A stretch of 33,554 nucleotides of DNA. It comes from Streptomyces sp. NP-1717. Its GTDB lineage: Bacteria > Actinomycetota > Actinomycetes > Streptomycetales > Streptomycetaceae. Under the pieces are notes generated by a model. It did not search any database. It was given only the letters and a program-made list of their open reading frames with translations, and was not told the origin of the DNA. Positions within the stretch are counted from its first letter, which is position 1. Each line of letters opens with the position of its first letter. The position numbers were made by a program, and so were the translations under genes. Location: assembly GCF_022695985.1 (NCBI RefSeq), contig NZ_JAAPBF010000063.1, positions 1-33,554 on the forward strand, written 5' to 3'. Positions 15,733-24,161 of the stretch are shown here, one piece after another.

Positions 15733-16923
15733 GTGACCGTGGAGAGCACTGCCGCCGCGCGAAAGCCGCGACGTAGCAGCGGCACCAAGCGCGCCGGCGC
15801 CAGGACGGCGCCGCAGCCGAAGGCTTCCGAGCCCCAGCTCGTACAGCTGCTGACGCCCGAGGGCGAACGCGTCAAGAACGACGAGTACGACGGCTACGTA
15901 GCCGACATCACCCCCGAATCCCTGCGCGGGCTGTACCGCGACATGGTCCTGACGCGTCGCTTCGACGCCGAGGCCACGTCCCTCCAGCGCCAGGGCGAGC
16001 TGGGCCTGTGGGCCTCGCTGCTCGGCCAGGAGGCCGCCCAGATCGGCTCGGGACGCGCGCTGCACGACGACGACTACGTCTTCCCGACCTACCGGGAGCA
16101 CGGCGTCGCCTGGTGCCGCGGCGTCGACCCGACGAACCTGCTCGGGATGTTCCGCGGTGTGAACCACGGCGGCTGGGACCCCAAGACCAACAACTTCCAC
16201 CTGTACACGATCGTCATCGGCTCGCAGACGCTGCACGCCACCGGTTACGCGATGGGCGTGGCCAAGGACGGCGCGGACTCGGCCGTCATCGCCTACTTCG
16301 GCGACGGGGCGTCCAGCCAGGGCGACGTGGCGGAGTCGTTCACCTTCTCGGCCGTCTACAACGCGCCGGTGGTGTTCTTCTGCCAGAACAACCAGTGGGC
16401 CATCTCGGAGCCGACCGAGAAGCAGATGCGCGTGCCGCTCTACCAGCGCGCGCAGGGCTTCGGCTTCCCCGGCGTCCGGGTCGACGGCAACGACGTACTG
16501 GCCTGTCTGGCCGTGACGCGCGCGGCGCTGGAGCGCGCCCGCACCGGCCAGGGCCCGATGCTCGTCGAGGCGTTCACCTACCGCATGGGCGCGCACACCA
16601 CGTCCGACGACCCGACGAAGTACCGGGCGGACGAGGAGCGCGAGGCATGGGAGGCGAAGGACCCGATCCTGCGGCTGCGCGCGTATCTGGAGCGGGAGTC
16701 GGCCGCCGACGAGGCGTTCTTCGCCGCTCTGGAGGAGGAGAGCGAGGCGCTCGGCAGGCGGGTGCGTGAGGCGGTGCGGGCGATGCCCGACCCGGACCAC
16801 ATGGCGATCTTCGATCACGTCTACGCGGACGGCCACGCGCTCGTGGACGAGGAGCGGGCGCAGTTCGCGGCGTACCAGGCGTCGTTCACCGACGGCGCGG
16901 CCGCCGCTGAGGAGGGCAAGTAG
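15733..16923 (+). CDS. bkdA: Branched-chain 2-oxo acid dehydrogenase E1 alpha subunit
   Basis: This 396-residue thiamine diphosphate enzyme subunit decarboxylates the 2-oxo acids from Val, Leu and Ile as part of the BCKDH complex. The ThDP motif GDGASSQGD begins near residue 190 and ends with the NN pair (CQNNQWAI) near 219. The phosphorylation-loop region is RMGAHTTSDDPTKYR. The start is GTG 15733 because GGAGGAG lies seven bases before it. The frame is open further upstream, but that stretch does not look coding. The first 40 residues are basic and Ala/Pro-rich. The next gene begins two bases after the stop. The products feed branched starter acyl-CoAs into fatty acid and polyketide synthesis. 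Confidence 0.95.
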   Translation: MTVESTAAARKPRRSSGTKRAGARTAPQPKASEPQLVQLLTPEGERVKNDEYDGYVADITPESLRGLYRDMVLTRRFDAEATSLQRQGELGLWASLLGQEAAQIGSGRALHDDDYVFPTYREHGVAWCRGVDPTNLLGMFRGVNHGGWDPKTNNFHLYTIVIGSQTLHATGYAMGVAKDGADSAVIAYFGDGASSQGDVAESFTFSAVYNAPVVFFCQNNQWAISEPTEKQMRVPLYQRAQGFGFPGVRVDGNDVLACLAVTRAALERARTGQGPMLVEAFTYRMGAHTTSDDPTKYRADEEREAWEAKDPILRLRAYLERESAADEAFFAALEEESEALGRRVREAVRAMPDPDHMAIFDHVYADGHALVDEERAQFAAYQASFTDGAAAAEEGK

Positions 16924-16925
16924 CC

Positions 16926-17906
16926 ATGGCCGTACAGAAGCTCCCCCTCGCGAAGGCGATCAACGAATCGCTGCGCGTCGCCCTCGACACCGACCCCAAG
17001 GTCCTGATCATGGGCGAGGACGTCGGCAAGCTCGGCGGTGTCTTCCGGGTCACCGACGGTCTGCAGAAGGACTTCGGCGAGGACCGGGTCATCGACACCC
17101 CGCTCGCCGAGTCGGGCATCGTCGGTACGGCGATCGGTCTCGCGCTGCGCGGCTACCGGCCGGTCGTGGAGATCCAGTTCGACGGCTTCGTCTTCCCCGC
17201 GTACGACCAGATCGTCACGCAGCTCGCGAAGATGCACGCCCGCGCGCTCGGCAAGGTCAAGATGCCGGTCGTCGTCCGGATCCCGTACGGCGGTGGCATC
17301 GGCGCCGTCGAGCACCACTCGGAGTCGCCGGAGGCGCTGTTCGCGCACGTGGCGGGGTTGAAGATCGTCTCGCCGTCCACGTCGGCGGACGCCTACTGGA
17401 TGATGCAGCAGGCCATCCAGAGCGACGACCCGGTCATCTTCTTCGAGCCCAAGCGGCGCTACTGGGACAAGAGCGAGGTCGACACCGAGGCCATCCCGGG
17501 CCCGCTGCACACGGCGCGGGTCAGCCGCACCGGCACCGACCTCACCCTCGCGGCGTACGGCCCGATGGTGAAGGTCTGCCTGGAGGCTGCGGCAGCGGCG
17601 GCCGAGGAGGGCAAGTCGGTGGAGGTGCTCGACCTCCGCTCGATGTCCCCGATCGACTTCGACACGATCCAGGCGTCGGTGGAGAAGACGGGCAGGCTGG
17701 TCGTGGTCCACGAGGCGCCGGTGTTCTACGGCTCCGGCGCGGAGATCGCCGCCAGGATCACGGAGCGCTCCTTCTACCACCTGGAGGCTCCGGTGCTGCG
17801 GGTCGGCGGATTCCACGCCCCGTATCCGCCGGCGCGCCTGGAGGAGGAGTACCTTCCGGGCCTGGACCGGGTACTCGACGCCGTCGACCGCTCGCTCGGG
17901 TACTGA
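16926..17906 (+). CDS. bkdB: Branched-chain 2-oxo acid dehydrogenase E1 beta subunit
   Basis: This 326-residue transketolase-type beta subunit pairs with E1 alpha to form the alpha2beta2 E1. It begins MAVQKLPLAKAINESLR and contains MGEDVGKLGGVFRVTDGL, ETGI-type motif PLAESGIVGTAIGLALRG and QFDGFVFPAYDQIV, then PKRRYWDKS and the C-terminal domain with DLRSMSPIDFDTI and HEAPVFYGSGAEI. This is the full family length. GAGGAGGGC at the end of bkdA provides the ribosome-binding site. The bkdC start follows within nine bases, so the three genes are one operon. Confidence 0.96.
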   Translation: MAVQKLPLAKAINESLRVALDTDPKVLIMGEDVGKLGGVFRVTDGLQKDFGEDRVIDTPLAESGIVGTAIGLALRGYRPVVEIQFDGFVFPAYDQIVTQLAKMHARALGKVKMPVVVRIPYGGGIGAVEHHSESPEALFAHVAGLKIVSPSTSADAYWMMQQAIQSDDPVIFFEPKRRYWDKSEVDTEAIPGPLHTARVSRTGTDLTLAAYGPMVKVCLEAAAAAAEEGKSVEVLDLRSMSPIDFDTIQASVEKTGRLVVVHEAPVFYGSGAEIAARITERSFYHLEAPVLRVGGFHAPYPPARLEEEYLPGLDRVLDAVDRSLGY

Positions 17907-17914
17907 GGAGTGCC

Positions 17915-19357
17915 GTGACCATGACTGCTGACACTTCCGCTCGCTATCGAGAGTTCAAGATGCCCGACGTGGGCGAAGGACTCACCGAGGCCGAGATCCT
18001 CAAGTGGTACGTACAGCCGGGCGACACCGTCGTCGACGGCCAGGTGGTGTGCGAGGTGGAGACGGCGAAGGCGGCCGTCGAACTGCCCATCCCCTACGAC
18101 GGGGTGGTGCACGCGCTGCGCTTCGACGAGGGCACGACGGTCGACGTCGGTGCGTCGATCATCACGGTGGACGTGGCGCCGGGCAGCGACGACGGAGCGG
18201 CCGCCGCTCCCGCCGCCGCTCCGGCGGAGCCGGCCACCGGGGCCGAGGACGCGGAGCCGAAGGGGCGCCAGCCGGTGCTCGTCGGTTACGGCGTCTCGGA
18301 GTCGTCCACGAAGCGCCGCCCGCGCAGGGGGGCCGTGGCAGTCCCCGGGCAGGGCGCCGCGGTTCCGGCGGGTGCGGCGATCCAGGCGGAGATGAACGGC
18401 CACGCGGCGCCGGCGCCGGCGCCGGCCGCCGAGGCGCTGACACGCCCGCTGGCGAAGCCGCCGGTGCGCAAGCTCGCCAAGGACCTGGGGGTGGATCTGG
18501 CGACGATCACGCCGACGGGTCCCGACGGGATCATCACGCGCGAGGACGTGCACGCGGCGACGGCGGCCACCGCCGTTCCCGAGGCGCCGGAGGCTCCGGC
18601 GCCCGTGTCCGCTCCGGCGGCCGCGCCCGCAGCCACGCCCGCCGTGGTGGCCGGCGGCCGGGAGACCCGTATCCCCGTGAAGGGCGTACGGAAGGCGACG
18701 GCGGCGGCGATGGTGGGCAGCGCGTTCACCGCGCCGCACGTCACGGAGTTCGTGACGGTCGACGTCACGCGCACGATGAAGCTGGTCGAGGAGCTGAAGT
18801 CCGACAAGGACATGGCGGGTGTACGGGTCAACCCGCTGCTGCTCATCGCGAAGGCGCTGCTGGTGGCCGTCAAGCGCCACCCCGAGGTCAACGCGACCTG
18901 GGATGAGGCCGCCCAGGAGATCGTGGTCAAGCACTACGTCAACCTCGGCATCGCGGCGGCGACCCCGCGCGGTCTGCTCGTCCCGAACATCAAGGACGCG
19001 CACGACCAGACGCTGCCCCAACTCGCCCGGTCCCTGGGTGAACTGGTGTCCACCGCACGGGAGGGCAAGACGACCCCGGCGGCCATGCAGGGCGGCACGG
19101 TGACCATCACGAACGTCGGCGTCTTCGGCGTCGACACGGGCACGCCGATCCTCAACCCCGGCGAGTCGGCGATCCTGGCGGTCGGCGCGATCAAGCTCCA
19201 GCCGTGGGTCCACAAGGGCAAGGTGAGGCCCCGTCAGGTCACGACCCTGGCGCTGTCGTTCGACCACCGGCTGGTCGACGGCGAGTTGGGCTCCAAGGTG
19301 CTGGCGGACGTCGCGGCGGTGCTGGAGCAGCCTAAGAGGCTGATCACCTGGGCCTGA
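17915..19357 (+). CDS. bkdC: Branched-chain 2-oxo acid dehydrogenase E2 (dihydrolipoyl acyltransferase)
   Basis: This 480-residue E2 core protein moves the acyl group from E1 to CoA. It has one N-terminal lipoyl domain (MPDVGEGLTEAEILKWYV, with the lipoylated Lys52 in VETAKAAVELP), an Ala/Pro-rich linker, a peripheral subunit-binding domain (PPVRKLAKDLGVDLATI) and a second Ala/Pro linker. The catalytic acyltransferase domain follows, with His451 and Asp455 in DHRLVDGE. GTG 17915 is chosen because GAGGAG lies four bases before it. ATG 17921 is equally possible. No E3 (dihydrolipoyl dehydrogenase) gene follows, so E3 must come from elsewhere. A strong terminator ends the operon. Confidence 0.95.
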   Translation: MTMTADTSARYREFKMPDVGEGLTEAEILKWYVQPGDTVVDGQVVCEVETAKAAVELPIPYDGVVHALRFDEGTTVDVGASIITVDVAPGSDDGAAAAPAAAPAEPATGAEDAEPKGRQPVLVGYGVSESSTKRRPRRGAVAVPGQGAAVPAGAAIQAEMNGHAAPAPAPAAEALTRPLAKPPVRKLAKDLGVDLATITPTGPDGIITREDVHAATAATAVPEAPEAPAPVSAPAAAPAATPAVVAGGRETRIPVKGVRKATAAAMVGSAFTAPHVTEFVTVDVTRTMKLVEELKSDKDMAGVRVNPLLLIAKALLVAVKRHPEVNATWDEAAQEIVVKHYVNLGIAAATPRGLLVPNIKDAHDQTLPQLARSLGELVSTAREGKTTPAAMQGGTVTITNVGVFGVDTGTPILNPGESAILAVGAIKLQPWVHKGKVRPRQVTTLALSFDHRLVDGELGSKVLADVAAVLEQPKRLITWA

Positions 19358-19376
19358 CGGCTCACGCACGGACCGG

Positions 19377-19410
19377 AAGGGTCGCGACTCCGCCCGGAGT
19401 CGCGACCCTT
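19377..19410 (+). terminator. Strong terminator of the bkd operon
   Basis: A 15-bp perfect stem (19377-19391 with 19396-19410) is closed by the loop GCCC and followed by TCGCTTCC. It starts 20 bases after the bkdC stop. Confidence 0.92.
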
Positions 19411-19450
19411 TCGCTTCCACGCGCCCCTGATGGTCACGGAGCGAAGCGGG

Positions 19451-19456
19451 TATACC
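19451..19456 (+). promoter_or_regulatory. Candidate -10 of the peptide/methyltransferase unit
   Basis: TATACC lies just downstream of the bkd terminator. Transcription would start near 19463, right at an in-frame GTG (19464), or give a leader of about 45 bases to the ATG at 19509. No good -35 is visible. Confidence 0.4.
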
Positions 19457-19508
19457 TGTTTTGGTGACCGAACGCAGTCGGCCGGTCAGGGATCGAGGGG
19501 AGACGCTC

Positions 19509-19613
19509 ATGGGCGAACACGGTGACGGCAAAGGCGGGACCGAAGGCGACAAGAAGCAGACGCCGAAGGAGTCGGACGGCCGGTGGACCAGGCCCGTCCC
19601 GCCCAAGAAGTGA
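19509..19613 (+). CDS. 34-residue peptide ORF, candidate RiPP (imiditide-type) precursor
   Basis: The ORF runs from ATG 19509 to TGA 19611-19613 and has a good ribosome-binding site (GAGGGGAG, seven bases before). The peptide is hydrophilic, rich in Gly, Lys, Asp and Glu. It starts MGEHGDGKGG and ends SDGRWTRPVPPKK, and has no Cys. It contains two Asp-Gly pairs (Asp6 and Asp23), the dipeptide most prone to aspartimide formation. Its stop overlaps the methyltransferase start as GTGA, which implies coupled translation. An in-frame GTG at 19464 would give a 49-residue form starting MTERSRPVRD. No homologue is known to me. The precursor role is inferred from the partner gene, and it could instead be a leader ORF that only couples translation. 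Confidence 0.62.
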   Translation: MGEHGDGKGGTEGDKKQTPKESDGRWTRPVPPKK

Positions 19614-20767
19614 CCGACGGCTACGCGCGGTTGCTGTCCTGCCTGGCCGAGTCCGGTGCGCTGGAGGAGAGTTGGCGGGGCGCGTTCTCGCGTGCCCCGC
19701 GTGCGGAGTTCGTGCCGGAGGCCGTATGGGCGCCTGACGAGGATTCCCCGACCGGCCACCGTCGCGTCACCCGGGTCGCCGAGCCCGAGACGTGGTGGGC
19801 GCTGGTCGACGCGGACGAGGTGGTCGTCACGCAACTGGACGACGGCGCCCACGACGGCCCCGGTGTGCCCACGTCGTCCGCCTCCCGGCCCTCGCTGGTG
19901 GCCTCGATGCTCAGGCATCTCGACGTCGCCGACGGCGCGCGGGTCCTCGACATCGGTACGGGCACGGGCTGGACGAGCGCCCTGCTGGTGGCCCGGCTCG
20001 GCGGCGAGGCCATCACCACGGTGGAGGTCGACCCCCGCGTCTCCGCGGAAGCCGCGCAGCGCCTGAAGTCCGCCGCGCTCTCGCCCGCGCGGCTGGTCGT
20101 CGGCGACGGTCTGGCCGGCCTGCCGTCGGCGACGCCGTACGACCACATCCACTCGACCGCGGCCGTACGCCGTGTCCCGCGCACCTGGATCGAGCAGACC
20201 CGGCCCGGTGCCACGATCGTGACGCCGTGGGGCACGCCGTACGCCAACGCCGGGCTGCTGCGCCTGGTGACGGCCGGGCCCGGGGCCCCCTCGTACGGCC
20301 GCTTCGTGGACAACGTCAGCTTCATGTGGATGCGCGCCCAGCGCCCCCACACGGTCACCCTTCCGACGACCGAGCCCGACCTGCGCGGGCCGTCGGCGAT
20401 GGATCCGGACCTGGCGCTGTCGGACGTGGACGTGGCGTTCACGATCGGCCTCCTCGTCCCGCACGCCCGCTACGTCCACACCTGGGACGGCTCGGACCCG
20501 GCGGCCACCTACCGGATCGCCCTCTCGGACGGCAACGGCTCGTGGGCATCGGCGCGTTACGACTCCTGGGACGCCCCGGACGCGGTCCGGCAATGGGGCC
20601 CCCGCCGCCTCTGGGACGAGATCACGGCGGCGCGGTCCTGGTGGGAGGACCGGGGCCGCCCCGAACTGACGCGCTTCGGCCTGACGGTCACGGCGCGGGG
20701 GCGTCAGGAGGCGTGGCTGGACGATCCCAGTCTCTTGCTGCCAGGCCATCCAGCTCTTTCTGAATGA
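19610..20767 (+). CDS. PIMT-like SAM methyltransferase with C-terminal extension (RiPP-type)
   Basis: This is 385 residues from GTG 19610, whose GTGA overlaps the upstream peptide stop. GTG 19583 would add nine residues. The N-terminal half is a protein-L-isoaspartate O-methyltransferase fold: PIMT-type substrate loop SSASRPSLVASML (89-101), SAM motif I VLDIGTGTG (112-120), acidic VEVD (138-141) and IHSTAAVRRVPRTWIEQ. Canonical repair PIMTs are about 210-230 residues. The extra 170 or so residues at the C-terminus match the size of PIMT homologues that methylate Asp in RiPP precursors (lanthipeptide, lasso, graspetide and imiditide types) and lead to aspartimides. A general protein-repair role cannot be excluded. 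Its last 80 bases overlap the convergent NTPase gene. Confidence 0.85.
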   Translation: MTDGYARLLSCLAESGALEESWRGAFSRAPRAEFVPEAVWAPDEDSPTGHRRVTRVAEPETWWALVDADEVVVTQLDDGAHDGPGVPTSSASRPSLVASMLRHLDVADGARVLDIGTGTGWTSALLVARLGGEAITTVEVDPRVSAEAAQRLKSAALSPARLVVGDGLAGLPSATPYDHIHSTAAVRRVPRTWIEQTRPGATIVTPWGTPYANAGLLRLVTAGPGAPSYGRFVDNVSFMWMRAQRPHTVTLPTTEPDLRGPSAMDPDLALSDVDVAFTIGLLVPHARYVHTWDGSDPAATYRIALSDGNGSWASARYDSWDAPDAVRQWGPRRLWDEITAARSWWEDRGRPELTRFGLTVTARGRQEAWLDDPSLLLPGHPALSE

Positions 20768-23700
20768 GTCGAGCGTTGGCCAGCCGCGAAGCGAAGACCT
20801 GTGGCCAGCGCTGATCCAGCAGCTCAAGCATGTGGATCGATCGGGCGATGACCGGGTTCGCCTCCTTTGCCCGTCCTACATCCGCCATCCTGCACGCCTG
20901 GTTGGTCAGTGCTTGGGCGAAGTCTTGCCGGAAGTCGCCCGACCGGTCTTGCGTAAGCTCTTCATAGATCTCCACTGCTTCAGTGATGACTATCAGGGCT
21001 TCCATCCGGCGTCCCACGTCGGCGAGTCGGTTCGCCTGATTGTTCAGGGCCGCGGCGAGCCCTGGCCGAGATACCTTGGCTCGGGCGTTTGGCAACCCTT
21101 TGTGAGTGGCGACTGCTCGAGTGACGACTGTCAGCGCCTCTGAGTAGCGTTTCAATCCTGCCAATCGATTCGCTTGATTGCTCAGAGCGCCAGCGAGGTC
21201 GTTCGAGAACACTTCTGGTTGGGAGTCCGCGAGCACCTCGTACATGTCCACCGCCCGGACGATGTCGGTCAGTGCCTCTTCTTGCCGTCCCAGACGCGTG
21301 AGCGCCATCGATCGATTGTTCAGTGTCGCCGCGAGGTTGGGGAGGAAGGCATCCGGTCGGGCTCTTCTCAGTTCTTCGTATGTGCGGACCGCGTGGGTGA
21401 TGGCCGTCAGCGCTTCTTCCGGGCGTCCCAGGCTGAGTAGGTGGTTCGACTGGTTGTTCAGCGTCACTGCGGTTAGGAAGGCGTCGGGTTGGTCATCTGC
21501 CAACTGCGAGCGGATCACAGCCGCTTGGGTGACCGCTGCCAACGCCTCGTCCCGCAAACCCATCTGCGCCAGATGGTTCGACTGGTTGCTGAGAGTTATG
21601 GCGAGGTGAGGTAGAGAGGCATCGCATGGAGTCTTGACCAACTGTGCGCGGATCTCTGCCGCTCGCGAGATGGCTGCCAATGCCTCTTCGGGCCGTCCCG
21701 CGTCCGTCAGTCGGAGTGCCTGGTTGTTCAGGGCCCCGGCGAGATCGGGAAGCACGTACTCAGGTTGAGTCTGAGCCAGTTCCTCGTACATGCCGACGGC
21801 CTGAGAGATGGTCTTGAGGGCTTCGTCTCGCCGACCGACGTCCGCCAAGCGGCTCGACTGATCATTCAGAGCGCCGGCGAGATCCAGCAGGAAGAGTTTC
21901 CGGTGGGCCTGCTTCAACTTTCTTCGGATTCCTACCGCGTGGGAGATGGCGGTAAGGGCTTCCTCGCACTGTCCGAACCGTGACAGGTGCTCGGACTGGC
22001 TGACCAGGGCCGTCGCGAGGTTCCCCCTGGCCTGGTTGCGGCCGCCGGAAATCTGTCGCCGAGCACGGAACCGACGACTGGACAGGACTTTCTCGTAGTA
22101 GGCAGCCTGATGGCCAGACAGCACGAGGGCGATTTCCGCGAGGCGTTGGCTGTGCCAGGGCACCGCGTCGTACAGGTCATGAGACAGACCGATTGGCAGC
22201 CCGGCGTTGTCGCAGATCGCGCGCAGAGCGGCCAGCAGCGGTGCGGGCTCTTGTGCTTGAGGTACGACTCCGACGGCAGGTGGTCCGAGCGTGTCGGGGT
22301 GGCGCGTGACCAGGTCTTCGAGTTGATCCGCCAGGCCCGCAGGCGCGGTGGGCAGCGCGAGTGCGCGTGACAGGACTGTCAGAGCGCGCGTCGCCTGGGA
22401 TTCCGACAGGTGAGGAAGCACCGTCTCCAGGAGTGCCGACTCCGAGTCATCCGCCAGCGTGCGGGTGAGGTGGTACTCCGTCAGTCGATCTGGATGAAGC
22501 GTGCCCCAGTATCCGCCACCGTGGTCGTCCGGCGGGTACAAGTCCCCGATCCAGGAGGCGAGTTTACGGCGGTTGTCCTCCGCCGCGTCTCCTCGCAGAC
22601 CCGGCAGGAGCGCCAGCGTCGCCGTCGCCTGCTCGCGGGTCGCGGCGCCCGCCAGCAGGGCCGCGCCGACCACACTCAGCCGCAGACCCTCCAGGCCCAG
22701 TCCGCGGTGGTCGGCCACACGATCCCAGTAGGTGCGCTCGTGGGCCAGGATCACTTCCTCGGGGTGCTGGGAGAGAGGCGTACTGCCCGCCGATTCGTCC
22801 AGATGGTTGAGAAGCGCGGCCAGCGCCGTCATGTGCACTGTCAACGCGTGCCCACCTCCCAGCGCATCAGGGGCAGGGGTGGGCAGCGTGAGTGAGGTCC
22901 GGTCGATGTGCCCGTAGCCCGGTACGCGACTCAGCCCTACGGCCAACGCGTCCGCCGCCTCTTGGTAGGCCAACACCTGGTCGGTGTCGCCTTCGAGCGG
23001 GGAGAGGGGCAGGGGCTCCTCGCGCAGCGCGGCGCTCACCGTCGTCGTACGTACGAGTTCCGCCCACCAGTCCCCGTCCGTGCGACCGAGTAGCAGGAGC
23101 CGCACTGGGTGCCCCGTTGGATGCGCGGCGAGGTGGTTGACCAGCGGTGCGAGCACGGCCGTGCGCCTCTCGGCGTAGTCGATGACGAGGAGGAGCGGTA
23201 CGTCGATGGCGGTCAGTGCCGCGTAGTGGTCCGCAGGATCGACGTAGGCGAGATGACAGACCACCCAGCCGGCCCCGGCACGTTCGCGGGCGAGTTGACG
23301 GGCGAGGCGGGACTTTCCCTGGCCACCGGGGCCGGTCATCAGCAGTCCGGACAGCACCTGCGGACCGTCGCACCAGGCGTGCAGATCGGCGAGCTGCGCA
23401 CGTGGGCGAAAGGGCACGCTCTCGTACTCCGGGCGCAGGAGTGCGGCGGGTGAGGGTGGCGCGATGGCCGGATTCCAAGGGGTGCCAATGCCTTGGAGTT
23501 CGACGGGTTCCAGATGGAGGAGGTGGCCGGTCGCTTGCTGGACAGCCGTGCGGAAGACGCCCACTTCCGCCAGTGCGTGAACGGGCACCACCGTGAGCCG
23601 ACGGCTCTCGAACTGCGGAGGATCCTCGACGACGACCCCGCACAGCAGATTCCCGCAAGTGACGGCAGCTCCGGAGATTCCCTTCCAGAGGGACCTCACG

Positions 23701-24161
23701 CCCGCCCGTGGGGCGATTCTCGTGGTCATGAGGTGCCGGTCGGACCGCGCGCCCGCCAGCGGGCTGATCTCTCCACCGACCTGCTCGACCTCACGGGCCG
23801 CGCTCGCCTCCGGCGTGACGCTGTCGGGGAAACCGATCGCCTGCGCGTCGACTCCCACGGAACGTCCGCACAGCCGACCCCAGCGGAGCGGTGGCAGGGG
23901 CGGTTCTCCGAGTTCGGCGACCGACAGGAGCGCGGCGTCCAGCTCGGCCGTACCGGACCATACGATGGACGCCTTACCGAGAGTCCCGCCCATGTGGCGT
24001 ACTTTGACCTCGGCGTACGGGTCGCCCGCCGCATCCGTCACGACATGTCGCGCCGTGAGGATCAGCCCTCCGGCGAGCCAGGTGCCCGTTCCGAACGCCC
24101 AGCCGTGCGGCGTTGGTCCCGCCCAAACCTCGACCAGACGCCGGCGGTCGATCCCCGTCAC
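20688..24161 (-). CDS. Trypsin-like protease / STAND-type NTPase / TPR protein, predicted conflict system
   Basis: This is a 1157-residue multidomain protein. Residues 1-205 are a trypsin-like serine protease with an apparently intact triad: His39 (LTARHV), Asp75 (ELDAALL) and Ser163 (KGISGAAV). A P-loop NTPase follows with Walker A GPGGQGKS (277-284) and Walker B LLLVIDYAE (Asp328), then a helical region to about 700. Nine tandem TPR-like repeats of about 46 residues (about 712-1126) each carry an LNNQSNRLA..GR.EEAL core. This protease-NTPase-repeat layout matches STAND proteins predicted to act in immunity, where the repeats sense a ligand and the NTPase releases the protease effector. It starts at GTG 24161, overlapping the trypco2 stop as GTGA. 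The TPR region is less GC-rich than its neighbours, suggesting transfer. Confidence 0.88.
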   Translation of the reverse strand: MTGIDRRRLVEVWAGPTPHGWAFGTGTWLAGGLILTARHVVTDAAGDPYAEVKVRHMGGTLGKASIVWSGTAELDAALLSVAELGEPPLPPLRWGRLCGRSVGVDAQAIGFPDSVTPEASAAREVEQVGGEISPLAGARSDRHLMTTRIAPRAGVRSLWKGISGAAVTCGNLLCGVVVEDPPQFESRRLTVVPVHALAEVGVFRTAVQQATGHLLHLEPVELQGIGTPWNPAIAPPSPAALLRPEYESVPFRPRAQLADLHAWCDGPQVLSGLLMTGPGGQGKSRLARQLARERAGAGWVVCHLAYVDPADHYAALTAIDVPLLLVIDYAERRTAVLAPLVNHLAAHPTGHPVRLLLLGRTDGDWWAELVRTTTVSAALREEPLPLSPLEGDTDQVLAYQEAADALAVGLSRVPGYGHIDRTSLTLPTPAPDALGGGHALTVHMTALAALLNHLDESAGSTPLSQHPEEVILAHERTYWDRVADHRGLGLEGLRLSVVGAALLAGAATREQATATLALLPGLRGDAAEDNRRKLASWIGDLYPPDDHGGGYWGTLHPDRLTEYHLTRTLADDSESALLETVLPHLSESQATRALTVLSRALALPTAPAGLADQLEDLVTRHPDTLGPPAVGVVPQAQEPAPLLAALRAICDNAGLPIGLSHDLYDAVPWHSQRLAEIALVLSGHQAAYYEKVLSSRRFRARRQISGGRNQARGNLATALVSQSEHLSRFGQCEEALTAISHAVGIRRKLKQAHRKLFLLDLAGALNDQSSRLADVGRRDEALKTISQAVGMYEELAQTQPEYVLPDLAGALNNQALRLTDAGRPEEALAAISRAAEIRAQLVKTPCDASLPHLAITLSNQSNHLAQMGLRDEALAAVTQAAVIRSQLADDQPDAFLTAVTLNNQSNHLLSLGRPEEALTAITHAVRTYEELRRARPDAFLPNLAATLNNRSMALTRLGRQEEALTDIVRAVDMYEVLADSQPEVFSNDLAGALSNQANRLAGLKRYSEALTVVTRAVATHKGLPNARAKVSRPGLAAALNNQANRLADVGRRMEALIVITEAVEIYEELTQDRSGDFRQDFAQALTNQACRMADVGRAKEANPVIARSIHMLELLDQRWPQVFASRLANARLIQKELDGLAARDWDRPATPPDAPAP
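20780..22025 (-). repeat. Nine tandem repeats of about 138 bp coding for TPR units
   Basis: Repeated coding units share recognisable blocks such as the segment for ALNNQ, GRxEEAL and AV.IYEEL. The copies have diverged at the DNA level but keep the 46-codon period. Such arrays can recombine to change specificity. Confidence 0.75.

Noticed and set aside
17774..20827. 1017-codon minus-strand open frame opposite bkdC and the methyltransferase
   Set aside because: It is a high-GC shadow rich in Arg/Gly with no domain. The plus strand carries clear E2 and PIMT motifs.
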